This document shows positions 33,301-43,800 of a DNA stretch of 64,000 nt, piece after piece; the first letter of the stretch is position 1, and each line of letters opens with the position of its first letter. The translations under genes and the position numbers were made by a program. Source of the stretch: Phallusia fumigata (taxonomy: Eukaryota > Chordata > Ascidiacea > Phlebobranchia > Ascidiidae); contig QXVZ01032838.1 in the NCBI GenBank assembly GCA_008931825.1, positions 1-64,000 on the forward strand, in the 5' to 3' direction. Under the pieces are notes generated by a model. That model was not told the DNA's origin and ran no database searches. It saw only the letters and a program-made list of their open reading frames with translations.

Positions 33301-36300
33301 ACACAAATTCAATTAAGTATTTTCTCCTCAGCTGGACTTTTGGATATTTGAAATCGTGCTGTTGTTTTACCTAATTACCATCGGCCAAAGTCAAGACCTG
33401 GTATTTCGTAATTATTACCATCCGGAATTTAAATATTGCGACTTTGTGTTTACTATATAGTGGCGCAAGTAATCAAAAATCGTGTTGTTTTTCCACGTAA
33501 AGCATGAATCCGAGGGTAAGCTTTGAAAAAATTCATGGTACGGTCAATAATCGTTGGTTTAAATTTAAAAATAGAACTTGTGTTTCTAAAAAAGAACATT
33601 TGTTATCACTTGATGTAAATTTAATAATCTAGTTAAAACTGAAGAATGGCGAGATCGACTTAATCATTGGAGTGGGCCGGGCTTGACAAATGATAACCAA
33701 TTAACCACTAATAGCCAATTCCTAAATTTAAATTAGGGAAACTATTTTTATCGTCCATACCATTGACATCTAGAACTTTGAGACCGTTACGAATTTACAA
33801 ATTTTGTTTTTAACGCCACGACCGCTACACAAACCACGCATTTAAATGGTAATGTGATTAAAAACAACGACCAGCAAATAAATTAAAATAATTGCGTGTT
33901 CATCTAAAATTAAAAAATGTCTATATTAGGGACCTATGAACTAACTTGGTTTGTGGTGCATTACTTGGGAACCCAATTGGGTATCTGAAAAATGAAGTCA
34001 TTGGACGCATTTTAGAGCAAAAGCAAAAAAGAACAATATGTGTCCCTTTCGAAAAGTCAACGTATTTACTGGCAGTTAAATTTTTGACCGGAAACCTTGT
34101 TTATAATACATTTGTGAGTGCTTGACAGTCCTTCACCGCGCAAAAGTATTCTATAATGTGGCACTGCATTGTGACGACATAAAGTGGACGCTGTTTCCTG
34201 TCTTTAGAACGATTAAGCACTTGGGTTGAATTTGCCGCAACGCAGGCGGGCGGGGCTAAATGAAAATTTAATGTTAAGAAGCCAGCATTCCAGGTCCTTG
34301 GGCAGTTGCACCTCAACACTGCACCTAAGCCGGCTGTAGGTTACAGTAATTACAACCCGCCCAGGCAAGAACCCAGTATATTAGCTCCATTAGATTGAAA
34401 ACTCCACAGTCGAGGATTGCAATTAGGTTGCAAATTGCATATTTGATAAAACTAACGTCGTTATTTTGTGGTTATCATGACGTTGGTTATGACAGTGTGC
34501 AGATTCCGATGCATATATAGACTCAGAAAGTGTGATGTCGTAATTGGTTTTATTTAAGTTACAGATATGCCTAAAATTGCAAAAAAGGTAAATCTTATGC
34601 TGCAAATTTTTGTTTTGAAAATGCACCACACTGCAAAACATGGTCATTTTGGCCAGGAACGTCTTCCCTTTTTGTTAATATAACTTAAATTTTTCGCAAA
34701 TTTCTAACAATCTTGATATTTTGCCTGGTTGACCACCATTTATTAAAATACTAACACTTGTTAAATTACAAAAAAAATTAAAAAAAATCAAATTAAAATG
34801 CTTATGTCGAAAGTAGAAAATATTTAAACACAACTTTTAGAAATTCGAATCACCTTACTGGGATTGATTCGACTCCGTAGAGCACCAACTTCGTCACACG
34901 GTCTATGTCGTCACAGTCGGCTGCTTTGGGGTCGGCTTCGATGTCAGGGGGTTTCAAATCACTACAAGCTGCAAAAAACAACAACAATCACTTCCATAAC
35001 ATTCGCCCATAATTGTTAAAAATTTTTATGTATGATCATGGGCATGGGGGCTTGTTGTACAACAGTTAGAGTGGGTGATGCAATCTCACGCACCAACGAT
35101 TTTAATTTTGAATAGAGCCTTTTGCTCTGATTAAAAATGTACTGGCCAAAATGTTCTTCAAAGTTAAAAATAAATGTTCGGAAAAAGCGATATGTCTCAT
35201 TTATCAAACCGTGTCGGCGATAATTCATGCCATCATCAGTATATTTTTAATAGGAATTATGAACAGATTCGTGTTTAGTGCCTCCAAGCCTTTTGATAGT
35301 TTCAAAATTCAAAATAAAAGATTTTCTTTATGCAAAGTTTTACATTTTGCAAAATTTTCTCCACTTTTTTTAAATATTTTTTAAAGTTTCATCTTCAACA
35401 TAAACAAATATTATCAACTGTGTGCGAAACAGTTTCGATCCCACACTTTAGCCAGCACACTCACCGTAAAAACTTGCAACATTCGCTTATCAAACAATTT
35501 AAGTCATCACTTCCTAATTTAACACCAAAAACGTGTCCGCTTCCAAACGACAAAGCGACTTGACTTTTCCTACGCTTTCTGCCTCTCGCAATCACTTTGC
35601 CACCCCATTTTCGCAGAACTCAACGCCACGGGCAAAAAGACTAAATCCGTCTTGGTGTTATTAACTCAAGAATACCGGAATGTTGTAATTGGTCGCTTTT
35701 GGCGTTGGTTCCACCTTGCATATGCTGTGGGGGGTTATGGGCTTAGGACAGTCATTAACCTCCACTTACACTTGTACTTAGGTATGGCCGGGGCGCCCGG
35801 AATCGATCTTGCGGTTCTGTTAGCTGTCGGGACATGCTATTAACGTGATCAGCTATGTGCTAATATAGAGGGCCGTTGAGAAGGAATCGCAATTATGTTC
35901 AACGACATGAGCAATTTTCGCGACAAATTACCCCTGCGAACATATATTGAAATAGAACTTTCCCCGGTTGGCTCATCATATATTTGTATATACGCGGTGA
36001 TAATTACTTTTTCTTGCTACAGAACAAAGGCTGTTGATTTATTTTCATCAACTATTGTATACAATTCAAATGAAACGTCACTAGCACCAAATTCAACCGT
36101 TTTGATGACCAAGTTTCCGATTTCTGGGAGCTAATGTCAAAATACATCAAACAACAACCCTATAAGGTCAATGTGCAAAAGTGAACATAACAATTTTAAT
36201 GTCTGTTCTGGTTATGGCTGTCTACGCCTTTTCTCAGCGCTTCAGCAGAACAGAGTTGACAAAAATTGGCAAGTTCTGCTAATAATTTCCCGCTTTTAAC

Positions 36301-37018
36301 CTTACACAAATTAATTTTGATCCCTGTGAACTTTTTCACACTGGTGCATCGGGGGAACAATTAGGTATGTAGTACGTTTTTGTCTGCATTACTACATGCT
36401 TCAATTTATTTCAATCCAACTTAAGTCAGAAATTAAATCAAGATAAAGAATTTTTTTTCAATTAAAACTGTTGTTTCTTGATAAATATAGAAACACAGTT
36501 TTAAGAAAAGTAAATCTGTCATCCTCAGTTTAAAAAATATATTTCGCTTTTAACTCGATATTATCAGTTCCTTCTTGATCAAATTGTCTCTTGGGAATCA
36601 GAGAATGCTTAGTATATTAACACTATATTCAGCAAGTTTAAGTAAATACACATTAATATGCGTAGAAAGATTCGGCGCTTGGAAAACCGATCATATCCAC
36701 AGTATCACCACAGATATTAATAGTACGATTCAAATCCAGTCTAACGAAAGCTCCTGGCCCTTGTGAGTTTATACACGAGCCATGTACACCTCACAAAGTC
36801 CAGACTGTCTCAAGCTATAAATTCACGACAGCAGGGATTTCGACAATGTCCGTGTATAGTTAACTTCACTCACCGTGTAGAAGCCAGCAATGGGCGCAAA
36901 CAGCGCACTCTCGTGGTCGAGTTTGGACGGGTTTAAAGAGTGGGCAGCTGCAGAGTTTGACAGAACAATCGGCAGGTGCAGGGTGGCTGGTACTGGCTGG
37001 TTCTTCAGCCTGAATCAT
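23830..37018 (-). CDS. BNC2-like: Basonuclin-type C2H2 zinc finger protein (eight coding exons, 1234 aa)
   Basis: Coding exons are 37018-36874, 34968-34854, 32457-32343, 31580-31458, 30945-29570, 28670-28545, 25762-24603 and 24374-23830; all joins are GT-AG and in phase. The N-terminus has the basonuclin Cys motif ([22 protein letters not shown]; human BNC2 has NCTCECFQPGK, CDQCKHGWVAHA). Then comes [15 protein letters not shown] joined to [22 protein letters not shown] and [18 protein letters not shown] basic, Ser-rich segment ([10 protein letters not shown]) recalls the basonuclin nuclear-localisation signal. One finger pair spans residues about 613-659 ([26 protein letters not shown]) and the terminal pair 1172-1225 ([30 protein letters not shown]). 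Basonuclins are nuclear DNA-binding regulators in epithelial and mesenchymal cells of vertebrates. The first finger pair of vertebrate proteins is not found. The start is uncertain. Confidence 0.93.
24375..24602. other. Intron 7 of basonuclin
   Basis: A 228-base phase-1 intron, with nothing else visible. Confidence 0.8.
24603..25762 (-). CDS. BNC2-like: Basonuclin exon 7 (large linker)
   Basis: The acceptor CCTTTTCAG precedes TAAACTGAAG and the donor is TTCACAG before GTATAA, phase 1. It encodes a polar, largely disordered-looking linker of about 386 residues with a basic DPKRRKSAP motif, between the two finger pairs. Confidence 0.9.
25763..28544. other. Intron 6 of basonuclin
   Basis: A 2.8 kb phase-2 intron. 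The open frames inside it have no recognisable domain. A perfect 11-base inverted repeat lies at 27258-27288. Confidence 0.7.
27258..27288. repeat. Perfect hairpin in a basonuclin intron
   Basis: GTTCTTTTCTT (27258-27268) is exactly complementary to AAGAAAAGAAC (27278-27288), with a 9-base loop. Low complexity (purine/pyrimidine) makes chance or slippage plausible. Confidence 0.8.
28545..28670 (-). CDS. BNC2-like: Basonuclin exon 6 (finger pair)
   Basis: The acceptor TTTTTTTCAG precedes CGTGAAAC and the donor is CTACACAG before GTGAGC, phase 2. It completes the finger begun in exon 5 and adds the second ([19 protein letters not shown]). The split inside a finger is supported by the exact frame match to vertebrate KSSYSVKLH. 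Confidence 0.94.
28671..29569. other. Intron 5 of basonuclin
   Basis: A 0.9 kb phase-2 intron inside a zinc finger, with no other feature seen. Confidence 0.75.
29570..30945 (-). CDS. BNC2-like: Basonuclin exon 5 (large, basic segment and half finger)
   Basis: The acceptor TTTGATTGACAG precedes GACCAATCC and the donor is GTTTACAG before GTAAGA, phase 2. It encodes 458 residues: Ser-, Asp- and Glu-rich regions, the [10 protein letters not shown] segment with a following acidic run, and [12 protein letters not shown], the first half of a finger. Confidence 0.92.
30946..31457. other. Intron 4 of basonuclin
   Basis: A 0.5 kb phase-0 intron. I looked here for the missing first finger pair on the minus strand and found no C2H2 pattern. 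Confidence 0.75.
31458..31580 (-). CDS. BNC2-like: Basonuclin exon 4
   Basis: The acceptor CTTTTACAG precedes AACGAAG and the donor is TACCAG before GTAACG, phase 0. It encodes [20 protein letters not shown], comparable with the vertebrate EEEIITLQQFLRFGETKS block. Confidence 0.88.
31651..32146. repeat. Diverged tandem duplication in basonuclin intron 3
   Basis: Two units of about 190-220 bases are recognisable, 31651-31806 and 31838-32025. Shared landmarks in the same order are GTATTTTTCAA, GTAAATGACATTT, TATTAAACA and CAAAGAGTG. A third, weaker copy may end near 32146 (TTCAAAGAAAGTATCAC). Confidence 0.65.
32343..32457 (-). CDS. BNC2-like: Basonuclin exon 3
   Basis: The acceptor GTTTTGCAG precedes ACTTCGG and the donor is CTTAGG before GTGAGT, phase 0. 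It encodes LRILLDRLL and [18 protein letters not shown], the best-conserved N-terminal block; human BNC2 has LKILLDRLFSV and LGWTLRDYVRGY. Confidence 0.92.
32458..34853. other. Intron 2 of basonuclin
   Basis: A 2.4 kb AT-rich intron. The open frames at 32936-33262 and 34101-34319 lack domains or splice context. Nothing else is supported. Confidence 0.7.
34854..34968 (-). CDS. BNC2-like: Basonuclin exon 2
   Basis: The acceptor TTTTTTGCAG precedes CTTGTAGTG and the donor is AGTAAG before GTGATT, phase 2. It encodes [18 protein letters not shown] and [15 protein letters not shown] competing upstream GTAAGG would break the frame with exon 3, so the downstream donor is preferred. Confidence 0.85.
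34969..36873. other. Intron 1 of basonuclin
   Basis: A 1.9 kb phase-1 intron, with no exon that I could support. Confidence 0.7.
36874..37018 (-). CDS. BNC2-like: Basonuclin exon 1 as modelled (Cys motif)
   Basis: An in-frame ATG at 37018 gives [18 protein letters not shown] and then the Cys motif. The donor is CACACG... CTACACG before GTGAGT, phase 1. An alternative is an acceptor at TTATGATTCAG with the exon starting at 37009 and the true start upstream. The position of the ATG matches the short MSQQ start described for some vertebrate forms, which is only suggestive. Confidence 0.8.
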
Positions 37019-37261
37019 AAGTGGATTTGTTAACGTTACTCAGTTAAAGAATACGTTCATTCTAGATCATGGTAAACGTACCATAGGGCATAGAGTAATC
37101 TGTTGCAGACAGACAAAACGTTCTAGTTTGAAGTAAGACTACAAATGTTAAGTTTTATATTAACAAGGTGATCTGTGAAAACATTCGCAAAAATATTCAT
37201 ATTCAGACCTGTATTAAACGCCGTTGAATACTAATTTTAATGATATGTTTCTAATCATACG

Positions 37262-37325
37262 AATATGCGTCCATCCTGCGATTTGAACCTGCAACTTTGT
37301 GCTTCACTAATTAGCTAAAATGTTT
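37262..37325 (-). repeat. tRNA-derived fossil upstream of basonuclin
   Basis: On the minus strand it reads TTTTAGCTAATTAGTGAAGC and then GTTGCAGGTTCAAATCGCAG. Both the A-box part and the B-box part closely follow the element at 1778-1851 (TAGCTCAGTTGGTGAAGC, GTTGCAGGTTCGAATC), so these two belong to one family. Confidence 0.6.
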
Positions 37326-37731
37326 TAGTACAAGTTATGATGTCACCACAAAAAGCGAAGTTGCAAATAGCCAGACAGTCTAAAAGCTTTGTCGCACATT
37401 TTCTGCACGTGTATCAAGCCTATGCTTTGTTGGAGATGCAACGAGATAGCCACAAACAGGGATAAAGCAGGAAGCGGGTTGAATGAAAAGACTCGTGTCG
37501 CAAATTCCGTGTCTTACAAGGTCTTTGATGGGCGTTCGGTGTGCGACAAGGTCAAAGCGGTCACAAAGACTTGCTCAAGTGGGGTCGAGTTTGATTGGCC
37601 GCCCCTGAATACGACAAGCAGCCTATGAATAATCCAGTCCTCAAATCAATGCAAAACTCGAGACATCGGACCCAGGTGACGCTGATGTGGGATCGCGCGA
37701 TGCCAACAAGGGCCATTATGACGTAATAACG

Positions 37732-37978
37732 GGGTCAAAGCACCCCCTCATGAAAGCGAGATTTCTGCGACAATCCGGGGGTCAGGGTGAAAAAGGGTGA
37801 TTGGCACTGCAAACAAAGGTATTTATGACGTACATGGGTGAGTGGGCGGTAGTTGTTCCACAAATTAGAATGCCGATGACGCACAAGGGGGTCACAGCAC
37901 CCCCCCAACGCTGCAAAAGCGACATTACTGGGACAGACCTGCAGGGAAGCGGGGTTAGTGGCACTGCAAACAAAAGCG
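37732..37978 (+). repeat. Tandem duplication, 157-base period, near the basonuclin 5' end
   Basis: Two diverged units share landmarks at exactly 157 bases: GGGTCAAAGCACCCC with GGGTCACAGCACCCC, and GGCACTGCAAACAAA repeated at 37803 and 37960. The region is GC-rich for this window and contains direct half-sites (GGGTCA). It lies about 0.8 kb upstream of the modelled basonuclin start, so it may be part of its promoter. Confidence 0.8.
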
Positions 37979-38365
37979 ATCAATCGAAACAGCCATGTCA
38001 CTCTTGTGTCGCGCGGCAGTCATTATCTCCGCCCGCTTCGAAGTCACCCGACCTGCCGAGCTGTGTTCAGTGACAACACTAGATGCGCGCGCGCTCTGTT
38101 TCCATGCCGACAGATCACAAAGGAAATCGGCGCGTGCGCGGTGATGCGAGACTAATGACGCAAACCCGCCGACGATTACCGTCTCGATAAGGGAGCAAAA
38201 ATTTTCGACCCAAAATCAAAGGCTGGGGTAGCAACACACAACAGGGTGCTTGAGAAGGGTTGCGCGCTTTTTGTCGCTCGCTTGACGCATAAAAGATGCC
38301 TAAGTTGATCGCTTTCACACTATAAAGTGCGTGACCCCATGGACGGATTGCTGTATCTGATTTAC

Positions 38366-38384
38366 CTGCAGGTTCTACGGCCAT
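38366..38384 (-). CDS. Alternative first coding exon of basonuclin (weak candidate)
   Basis: ATGGCCGTAGAACCTGCAG is followed by donor GTAAAT on the minus strand, in a good context (ACAAATGG). Its phase (1) does not match an acceptor at 37009, but fits an acceptor GAACCAG within exon 1. The 19-base size mirrors the first exon of the charged-tail gene. Without transcripts this stays a guess. Confidence 0.2.
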
Positions 38385-40333
38385 TTGTGACCCACTATTT
38401 CATATCGAAAACAAAGTGAATGAAGAAAACACAGTAAATACACTGTAATCCAAATATTTCAACAATCGCCATTATCATCAGCGTTTTTAACCTAGTTTAT
38501 AAAAGGCCGTGTGTTGAGTTTCGAAGTGAATACATTGGCAATTAAAACCATGTCAGCGTTCCCACTACCAAAGGTTTTACCTTTTTTTTCTCTCGAATTA
38601 AAGGAACAGGTTGCCGCTATCTGAAATACCACACGCTTAGAATAAAAAATCGGCACTTTTCTGTGCCATTACTGTATTTAAATCATCTAGAAATGTTGAG
38701 GTTTTTCTGACCCACTTCCAGGTAAACGACAAGGCGTAAATTGGGACCTGACAGCCCGAAATGGAGATTTACCGAGATGTTGAAGGTCTTCCTAGAAATC
38801 AACACACTGGCATATGGCGTTGCGGTGAACGTTGTATTAATTCCTCTTGTCCGTGTGGTTTGTTATGTTTCAACGTGCACATTTCTGTGCCATGCAGCGA
38901 CGTTGTGCTAAATTGGGAATGATTTTGGAGGTTTGTCTTCACCTGCTTTACCGCAAATTGTTAAAGTTTTCCTTCTGGGTTTTTGTCCAGCAGTTTTTAT
39001 ACCGAACGTTAGCGCAACCCGCAGCCGGTTATAACTTGTGTACTAATAACCGTGTGCATTAAAATAAAACGGTGTGTAAAACTATCACACTTTAAAATCC
39101 CTGTGAAAATGTTGAAAATATTTCAACAGTTTCCTAGAGCTGAAAACCATTTACATATTCTTGTGTTTTTTCACATAAATATTTGCAATAATCAACAACT
39201 AAAATTAGCCCCCGTTTTCAAAGTCACCCTCAAAATTCAACTTTTTTTGTACAAATTATCAAAACTTATCAGCATAGTAGGGCGGTGTGCCATCAGTTGT
39301 GAACATACTGGTTACTTGTTCGTGTCAGTAGCGCAACAGCTACTGACAATCGCACCAAGTAAGGCAAGCGAGGATACGACCAAATCCGAGGAGGAATTTC
39401 TCAAGTTTGGACAAGAAGGGGAGTCGGTCCTCAAAACTTGTCGGTCCTTATCTGCACGACAAGGCTTTGTGCCCAAGTTGGCTGAGAAGATAAGCCAAGA
39501 ATTCGTCGACGGTCGCCTGGCGGGAGTCTAACGCTTCCCAAAAAGTGTCGTGCACTCGCCGTGTTGCTTAAGATCTCACATGTCAAGAGTTGTGTTCACT
39601 TTTTTCTGCAGAAGCTATTCGTGTTCCTTTTTGGTTCTTACGATTTCAAGGAAAAGTTATGTGACAACTTTAATGTAAATATGTTTCCTTTCGCTCGGCG
39701 GTACCGAAAACATTTTGTTGCAAATGACAGCTAACCAGTTTTGTAACAAACACTAAACCAAACCAAGCCGTGTTTTCGAAATTCGCACAGAGCAGATTAA
39801 AAGCTGTTTCCCCACAAGTTTAGACCTAATGTGAGCAGTTATCAACAACCCCTACAGCCTTACAACAACGCACCCCCGAAAGTGTCTGATACTCGAACTT
39901 GTTTATGAAAGTTGGCGAACGTGACGAATCGTCGGGCCCCATTTCACTTTGAAGTGTCTGTGTACAAGCGGCGGGCGTTGACCGAGCAGGATCAGTGATG
40001 GGTGACTTAACTCGGCCCAGACCACACCGACTTGGCAAGCGAAGCTTTCCAGCCCCGCGCTCCTGCTAAAGTTGAAGGTCTTGTCGATTCATGCGTGGCC
40101 TCGTCGCTGTCTGTGCGCTGACAATTTTCCGCGTTCCTGCCCGCCGACCTTGTCTTAAGAAGTTAATCTCTTTCTCTGTGAGGCAACAAATGTTTGTTCT
40201 TTTTTTTACCCGGGGTCCATTGCAAATGGTCCGCGGGGTTAGCAGGCACTTGAACCCCGCAGTGATAACTGATGTTCCGCCGTTGACCCAAACAGAATTA
40301 TCCATTATCCTCTCGTTAATTTCAACTGTGGCG
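38385..40333. other. Upstream noncoding region, proximal part
   Basis: About 2 kb without a supported gene. The 159-codon plus-strand frame at 39052-39531 has no recognisable domain and no coding-like bias at its left end, so it is not called. Confidence 0.5.
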
Positions 40334-40535
40334 TTTCAAGGTCAAAATCACCATCCAAGGTCACATGTGGGGTTTTTAGTTCTGTCCAGTAATGTTTTTA
40401 GTAAAGTCGAGGTCTTTCATTGCTTTTCGAAGGTAGTTTTATTTTGTGCACCCCCTCCCTCCTAACTTAACATTTCAAGGTCAAATACAACGCCAGAAGG
40501 TCACACGTGGTTCCCTTGGTGAAATCCAGCAGTGA
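40334..40535 (+). promoter_or_regulatory. Paired TCAAGGTCA sites in a duplicated block
   Basis: TCAAGGTCA occurs at 40336-40344 and 40475-40483. Each is followed some 10-20 bases on by a second AAGGTCAC site with CACATGTGG or CACACGTGG. The two blocks look like diverged copies 139 bases apart. TCAAGGTCA is the known extended half-site of NR5A and ERR-class nuclear receptors; binding here is inference. Confidence 0.5.
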
Positions 40536-40573
40536 CTTTCCAGTTTCAATTCTAAATCGCGGAGTTTACATTC

Positions 40574-40616
40574 GCGCATGCGCAACACGACCTTGCCTTT
40601 CGCCTTTGTGACGTCA
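40574..40616. promoter_or_regulatory. NRF1-like palindrome and CRE
   Basis: GCGCATGCGC (40574-40583) is the palindromic NRF1 site and TGACGTCA (40609-40616) a full CRE. Both sit in a CpG-rich patch that continues to about 40800. This pairing is typical of housekeeping-type promoters, yet no coding start follows on either strand. Confidence 0.5.
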
Positions 40617-40800
40617 TACAGATGATTCTCTTATGGGAGATTTCGAATCCGGGCTTTGATGCCGACGCTTTATCGCGCGAGTTTGCAGCGAACGTGTCGA
40701 CGACGACGCGACAATAAAACTGTTAACGAACAGAGTTTGAAGAAAAACATGCGTCGGTTTGGACGGCAGTTTTCGTCGGCCACATGAAAGCTTCAGTTTG

Positions 40801-43800
40801 TTGGAGTTACTTCAATGCTCGTTCATATGCGACAGGGAAACCTGGCCCAAGTTCGTGTTGGACAAATTGGTGACGCGCAGACTATAGAAGTGGGAAACGG
40901 GACTTCGTACACATTGTAGTAATACCCAAAAATTTAAGTCAGAACTCAACATTTTTTATGAAATTAATACATTTAATTGAAAACACAACGGCCCGAGAGC
41001 TTATATACAGTTAATACATTTTACTGCATGCGTTTCGACAATTGTTTTTTTCATCATCAGCGCATAATAGCAACAGCGATTGTAAAAACGTTTGCAATAA
41101 AATGTCTTTACTATGCTTTTAATTTAGCTATTACTCTTAAAGTTCGTATCTTGTGTTCTCAATACATTTACATCAAGCATTTGGATTAAAATTGGTTAAA
41201 AATTGCAGGTTGTTCGAGCGTGGAATATATAAGATTTGCATTAAGGGGTTTGACGCAGGCCTTTTTGTCAAAATTTTAAACCATACCAGTTCTTGTAGAC
41301 TCAACTCTGCGCTGTGGAGCATCAGTCAGTATTTGCAGCGTTTCTCGGCAGAACATCGACGAAAAAAATGTCGTTGTACAAGCGACAACAAACAAAGCAC
41401 AACCTCACTGTTTCGCGACCTGCATAGCTGGTAGCTGGAGGATGAGATATCTCGCCAAGATAATCTCGCAACTCGTTACTGAGTGTGATGACTTACGACA
41501 GAGCTGGAAGGATCAGTCGCTTAAGTCGGGATTATTGTACACAGTAAAACCTTTGCTGAACTTAATTTGAACTTGGACTTGATGATGATATTTCGTCTTA
41601 TCTGCAGAGCAATTACACTTAACTATCGAAATCATAGTTATAAATAAATCTTTAGGTTTTATTGGTATCTTATTGCAGTGTCAAAGTTTTGCTGTTCTAA
41701 ACAAAATCTGAATTTTGAATGGATATATTTCAAAATGCAACAAGTGGCTAATGCTAATGCTGTATCTTAATTGAATGCAATTTGTACAAATGGCAATATA
41801 CGTTTCTTAGTGATTTGGTCTTTTTTCCTCAGGCAAAACATTTTGCTGAGTTAACAATTTTCCATTGTCATGAAAGCTTTTGATGTAATCAGATAAACTA
41901 CAAAACACTTACATGCAACAAGATATAATTGCGCTGTAAATTTAAAAGTAAAACGCAAAAATTAGTGGTTGCAAAAAACAAGTATTTTGAACTACTCCGA
42001 ACTTATGAGCCACGTACATTTTCAAGTATTTGCTTGAATCATCAAGGTCAGTGCAGCTGTGCAAAGTATTTTGCAATTAAGCAGAGGAGTCGGGGCGTTA
42101 CGAAGTTTAACAAACAAACACCACAACTGGTTTAAGTGAGTTACGAACATTCCAGCCCAGCACCGAGCAATGTTCAACTTCTCACTATCAAATCCTTCAA
42201 TCTCAACAATAAATAAACAACAACCGACGCGACAGTCCTGAATCTGGCTTTTCCCACCACGATTAACCTTCGATTATTCGATCGTAAGGAAGATTGTAAT
42301 TAAAGACATTGCAAACATGAACGACATGCTAAAAAGAACTGGTCATTGGCTTTTCGAAGCTATGTTTAACATTTTGAGATATTGCATGTATAACATGTCA
42401 ATGTTTATCGAAGTGTTACTTAGGTGGTTGTTTGATTAACGACTTTACACGCTTAAATGGATTTCAAAACCCGTTTTGCGAAGTGTTGCACTTGTTACAT
42501 GCATGGCAGGCCTAAAGCGGGTTTCCGAACGAGTTTTGTGTTGGCGACCGTTGTAAAATCTTTTCGAGCGTTAAAGATGGAAAAATCGTTTTTTAAAAGG
42601 TACTTAAATGGATAACAAGTACACACTACGGTTGTCACGTTTAAAATGCGATTTAGACGATTTTATTCAACTACTTAAACTTGTATCAAATTAGTTTGAT
42701 TAAATTTAGATGGCGTTAAAATTGTTGCCACATGATCACGCAAACTCCAACCAAAAGTGCACGCTTTGCACAACGTGGTCACGTGGTTTAATCGCACTGC
42801 CACGACAAAAATCCCGACAAGTTTTGCGGCGATTTTGTGTCGAATTCAATAAGGAAACACGAAAGGTCAAAATGAAAACTATGGATTGAAATTGTCGGTT
42901 TTGGCAGCATGGAATGCAGGATGAATCACTGCTGATGCTTGCGATAAATGAAACTGTTGTATAACCAATTTTATAATCCTTAAATTTATAACGACATTTG
43001 GTATTGCCTTGTGTGTGCCGCGAGTAATTGCCATTTCAACCTTTATCGCAATTGAAACTGATTTGTTTGTGGCATTGCATGTATGGTTCTTTGGCTTATG
43101 ATTCATATGCGGCTAAATGCTTTCACAAATGTAGCCTTAAACGTGCAGGTATAACGACATCAACAGGTCATCTGGGTCGCTATTCATTGTGGCCGTAAGG
43201 TCGTGTGATTCATACACAACTTACATAATGCATGACATGATGTGTAAAGTGTAGATTAGTGGAGTGGCCGATATCGCGGACATTTTATAATTGTCGTGTC
43301 ATCCCAGCCAACGTGCAAATCAAAATTGCCCTTTGCAGCAATCACCTGCAGTGTGATTCATACACTGGCCAGCTTTGAATAGCGGCTTTGTTTTGGTGTG
43401 GAATGTTGAAGAATAAATTGCAATTAAGGCATGAGGTAATGTTTGGGTAAAGTTGTGATCATCCCACTCCAAGAGTTTGTTTTTGCGCTCGCAACAATGC
43501 AAAATTTCCACAATTCCTTTAAGTCAGAACTCTATGGGTCGATTGTGTCTGAAGCAATCCTTACACTTAGTGCTTTGTTAGGGAGTGGTCCTGCTGCAAC
43601 TATCTGCTGACAGATTTCTAATTTTTGCCCCGCGCCTAGCTAAGATTTCCGACATTGTTTTGTAACTCGTACAAACTAACATATTCTGACTGGGTTGTGA
43701 CCACTACCAACTATTTGCTTCAATAAAATCTAAATTTATTTATTACCTCAATTGTCAAGCATCGGGTTGATAATCAGACAACATCAGAATGTAAATCAAA

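Noticed and set aside
39052-39531. A 159-codon plus-strand open frame as a gene
   Set aside because: No recognisable domain, AT-driven composition in its first half, no splice or promoter context.
40990-41080. Reverse-transcriptase tail-like wording (GTTTCGAC then TCATCATCAG)
   Set aside because: Only a short resemblance to 3' ends of some retroelements; no coding remnant or repeat partner in the window. A similar short block at 53438-53460 is equally weak.
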